From Topomyia yanbarensis (lineage: Eukaryota > Arthropoda > Insecta > Diptera > Culicidae), in NCBI RefSeq assembly GCF_030247195.1, contig NC_080671.1, positions 212,144,851 through 212,208,850 of the forward strand: 64,000 nucleotides of DNA. Direction: 5' to 3'. A model generated the notes under the pieces. The model had not been told where the DNA came from, ran no database searches, and saw only the letters and a program-made list of their open reading frames with translations. Positions 60,402 through 64,000 of this stretch are shown here, piece after piece (position 1 is the stretch's first letter; every line of letters begins with the position of its first letter). The translations under genes were made by a program, and so were the position numbers.

Positions 60402-62560
60402 AAATGTCCTAGTCTGGCAGTTCAATGACTAAAGCGAAGACCTCGGCGTATGCTCGAGCCTCAGCCAGAATGAACTCATAGTGATAAGTAGGGTCGCAAT
60501 ACTAACCCTACAATCGTACTGTAAAATAATGTTAGTACCAAGGTATTGTTTTTGATAGTGAATTATTGAAACTCAACGATAAATTTGTAATTAATGACAC
60601 ACAAGTTATTCTACGTTGTATGTAAATATTTAGATCAAAATACTATTCTATCGTATAACTAATCTTACTAATTTCAAGGATCTTTCTTGGTCGGTGTCCA
60701 ACTGGACATATAACTACTGGCTCATAGTACCAGTGCATTACTTGCGGTATAAATCAGGTTCGTCAACTATTTGTCTGTAGAATATGATAATAGGATGGTG
60801 ATAATATATGCCCTGATCAGGAGGTAAGAAATATGAAAAGCACTGGTTCCAATAGCTAGTCTGTTCTGTCGAGTCTCGATCTAGATAGACGCTTTGTGTT
60901 AGTAGAAGTTTTTTCTTCAGCTCTAAACGTTGGAAATTCACTTAGATATCCGTTGAAATAACTGTTCAAGTTACGTACCGAAATTTGGCAACAGTATTTT
61001 TTGCGTTTTTGAATATAACCATATTTCGCATAGTTCAAAAAACCAAACCTCATATTCGTGGATTCAATACTTTCTGGTCAATCAATCATTACTTGAAAGG
61101 AATCGTTATGCGTAGCATGATAAAAAATCGTGGTATTTTGAGAAACCGTGTAAAAATTTGGGCAAAAAATACACATGATAAACAGGCTTTAGGATTTTAG
61201 GAAAAAATTCGCCCATGTGCCAGAGGTAAATAATCACTCGATTGATTTGAGCAATCTGATTACTAGCATATAATTCTAGCATAAAGTGATAAAGCTTAAT
61301 TTATTATACTGGTGCAATATTTTGGCGCTTCTTGTAGCTAGTATGAGTAATCTAATAATTTTTTCATGAATTTATAGTATCAATTGGAAAGAGATCAGCA
61401 ATCGAAGCTTTTTAGTAGTTTTCTCCACAAACGAAGCTTTATCTGTGAGTTCTAAAATACAAACAGGGCAACTATAAATGATGTAGCGCGAAAATTTCAT
61501 TTCATTTACCCCCTCCCTCTTCAGGATCATTGGTTATTTCCTTGGTAAAAAGTCACGAATAAGATGTCCAATGATTTTTTTTCTTCGGTAGAAATACATT
61601 TGGTATGTTTCAGGTTACTTTTTCCACCATACTTCACAAAATGTTGAAATTTTTCATTGTCCCTCCCTCAATACAAGTGTGACATGATTTAGCCCCTACA
61701 CCAAGCTTTCGAGTAGTACTAATTTTGCACAAACCCTGTGCTTTTCTACTGCGCAGAACAAGCGACAATATAATGCGTACAACGGGAAAATTGAAAAACG
61801 CTGCTATGAAGTTTTTCAAATCAAGTTTTACTTGCTACCATTAGTTTCCTCGGATTATGACGAATCTATTGGTGTACTATACAGTCGGGTCTCCTACTAC
61901 GCGGTTTCCTACTGCGCGGATTCCTACTGCGCGGTACCCGCGTTGTAGGATACCCATAGCTTATGGGATTTCGACTAATCGGGGCTGTTGCCGATTATTT
62001 CGTCCGCGTTAACATGTGGCGCCATACTTTTTTGGCAAAGTTGTTGTACTCACTTGGACCTACAACTTAGAGTTATAGGGTATCCAATTAGTTGAGAACT
62101 ATGCCGCCAGGGGTGCTATGAAGAAAGAGTAAATAAATCGAACCTCTCGTCGTAAATTCGACTATCATTAAATGGATTTAATGTCAAATATATCAAGACC
62201 CTGATTATTTTGAAAGGAGGTATCTTCGGAGAATTTATAAAAAGAAGTAAAGAGCTTCTGGATGGTAGAAAGTATAATTCGCAATTGCCCCACCAGGCGG
62301 CGCTAGTGCAAATGCAAATATTCAACACATGTTAAAATAGTTCTATATCTCAACATCGTCATTAGATAGAGTAGTACTGTCTTCAGCAAAGTTGCTCGAC
62401 CGGTCGAGGACTACCCAACGGTAACAGATTAATTTGGAATACTCTCACCATGCAGCGCTAGTGAGCTTAGAAGCTTTCAACATATTGTAGAATATGATAT
62501 ATCTCAAAAGCTTAATAATTTGGAAAGATGGTGTTTTCGGCAATGTTCTCGAGAAGGTCA
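60402..62560 (-). repeat. Right arm of the ~2.1-kb inverted repeat
   Basis: Reverse complement of 47,933-50,051. This arm has the fuller sequence: it keeps the ATGCAGCGCTAGTGAGC block near 62,455 and three CGCGCAGTAGGAA-type units near 61,895-61,945. The frame corresponding to the 104-codon ORF is broken here by a 1-bp A insertion at about 60,912. The outer end merges into the higher-order satellite. Confidence 0.93.
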
Positions 62561-64000
62561 AAGTCTACTCGATTATGGATAGATTAAACTGGAGTGGACC
62601 CGCTAGGCAGCGCTAGTCAGCATTATTTTTTTCAAATCATGTATCGCGAGATCATGATAGGGTGGTGTCTTTGGCAATATTCATAAGAAGGTCGAGCTCT
62701 GTCCTACTGCGAACAAATTAGTTCAGAACTAGACCACTAGGCGGCGCTAATGAGAATTAAACTTTCTTAACAATTTAGATCTATTTCTACAATCTGATAA
62801 TTTAGGAAAACGATGTTTTCGGTAAAGTTCTTCAGGAGGACAAGTGCTGTTTGACAATGTATAGGAAAAATTCAATTTTACCCGCTAGGTGACGCTAGTG
62901 AGCACGCATTTTTCCTTTCAATTTCTGCATCTCAATATATAGGCAGTTTAGAAGGGTGGTGTCTTCAACAAACTTGCTCGAGAGGTCGATGACTACCCAA
63001 CGGTAACAGATTAGTTTAGAATACTCTCACTATGCGGCGCTAGTGAGCGTAGATGCTTTCCGCATGTGGTAGATAATGATGTATCTTAAAAATCTAATAA
63101 CTGAGAAAGATGGTGTTTTCGGCAAAGTTCTTGAGGATGTCAAAGGCTACTCGATTATGGATAGATAAAATTGGAATGGACCCGCCAGGTGGCGCAAGTG
63201 AGCATTATTTTACATATACTGTATCTTGAGATCATGCTCATTTGGAAGGGTGTCTTTGGCAATATTCATTTGATCGTTTGGAAGGTGTGTTTGGCAATAT
63301 TCATAGACAGGTCGAGGTCTCTCCTAAGGCGAAATTAGTTCGGAACTTGCGCACTAAGCGTTACTAATGATAATGAAACTCTATTAACATTGTAGATCTA
63401 TCTCTAAAGCCTGACAATTTAGGAAAACGCTGTTTTCGGTAAAGTTCTCCAGGAGGACAAGTGTTGTTTAATAATGTAAAGAATATTTTGGATTTACCCG
63501 CTAGGTGACGCTAGTGAGTACGCATTTTTAAATTTCTGCATCTCAACATTAAGGCAGTTTCGAAGGATGGTGTCTTCAACAAAGTTGCTTGAGAGGTCAA
63601 GGACTACCTATCGATTAGTTTGGAATATTCTCACTATGCGGTGCTAGTGAGCGCAGAAACTTTTAGGACATGGTAAATTATGATACATCTCAAGTGTGTA
63701 ACTTAGAAAGATGGTGTTATTGGCAAAGTTCTTGAGGAGATCAAGGTCTACTCGATTATAGACAGACTGAATTAAAATGGACCCGCCAGGCGGCGCTAGT
63801 CAGTAAGCATTTTTTTCAATTTTTTTTCGGGATCAGGATAATTTGGATGGGTCGCATCTTTGGCAAAATTCATCGGCAAGTTAAGTTTTGTCTTACGGTG
63901 ATCAGATTAGTTCAGAACTCACTTCTCGCTAGGGAGAATACAACTTCTACTACATAGTAGATTAAGTCAAAAGTTTGATAATTCATGAAGATGCTGTTAT
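62280..64000 (+). repeat. Higher-order satellite: ~146-bp monomers in a ~585-bp four-monomer unit
   Basis: A GGCGGCGCTAGTGAGC-like phrase marks each monomer, near 62,300, 62,455, 62,605, 62,745, 62,890, 63,035, 63,185, 63,345, 63,490, 63,635, 63,785 and 63,925. Monomers repeat by type every fourth position: CTCAC(T/C)ATGC at 62,450, 63,030 and 63,625; GTGACGCTAGTGAG at 62,890 and 63,490; ACCCGCCAGG at 63,180 and 63,780. The period is therefore about 580-595 bp. The array runs off the window. A related piece occurs in the 3583-4514 duplication. No coding capacity. Confidence 0.85.

Overview
This window looks like a repeat-dense, intergenic stretch of an animal genome, most likely a culicine (Aedes-like) mosquito. 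The evidence is the mix of elements: Jockey-clade and RNase-H-bearing I-like non-LTR retrotransposons, a BEL/Pao LTR element, several MITEs that duplicate TA, a foldback element with Transib-like ends, and an interspersed repeat carrying a CA/CATA microsatellite. I find no intact single-copy host gene. The only host-gene remnants are replication-dependent histone relics (H4, H2B, H3), two of them still next to their 3' stem-loops.

Layout. 1-3582: AT-rich DNA with an old repeat copy and a 742-bp MITE. 3583-6450: two ~465-bp direct copies, a ~170-bp tandem array and a 928-bp TA-flanked MITE. 6450-17645 (minus): a 5'-truncated Jockey-clade element whose ORF2 is split twice. One split is a 3.7-kb block holding two ORF1-only elements (one contains a 259-bp hAT MITE). 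The other is a 4.36-kb element with an 8-bp target duplication that carries inverted arrays of a ~117-bp satellite, with a 1.03-kb TA MITE inside an array. 17646-18225: the 170-bp array resumes. 19065-20124 (minus): a third ORF1-only element, split by a MITE. 20300-24250: the decayed histone cluster.

24510-60026 is dominated by three copies of one I-like LINE (gag-like ORF1 with three zinc knuckles; ORF2 = endonuclease, reverse transcriptase, RNase H). Copy A (24510-29085, minus) is 5'-truncated. Copy B (29177-45211, plus) is full length with a 13-bp target duplication and is split by a ~10-kb BEL/Pao element. That element has lost most of pol, keeps an env-like ORF, and has tandemly duplicated its env-3'LTR end. 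Copy C (51224-60026, minus) is full length with a 12-bp target duplication and is split by a solo LTR and by a 1,554-bp foldback element that starts with CACAGTG and is flanked by CGTCG, the hallmarks of Transib.

Copy C itself lies in the loop of a large inverted repeat (arms 47933-50051 and 60402-62560, ~2.1 kb each). The right arm runs into a higher-order satellite made of ~146-bp monomers in a ~585-bp four-monomer period, which continues past the window end. Three long (TA)n tracts sit at 46.5, 47.3 and 50.05 kb.

The elements do not form a pathway. The window is a nested insertion record, and many insertions can be ordered and proved from target-site duplications and reconstructable empty sites. 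The most unusual structures are the Transib-like foldback, the 4.36-kb satellite-carrying foldback, the giant inverted repeat with its higher-order array, and the orphan histone relics.
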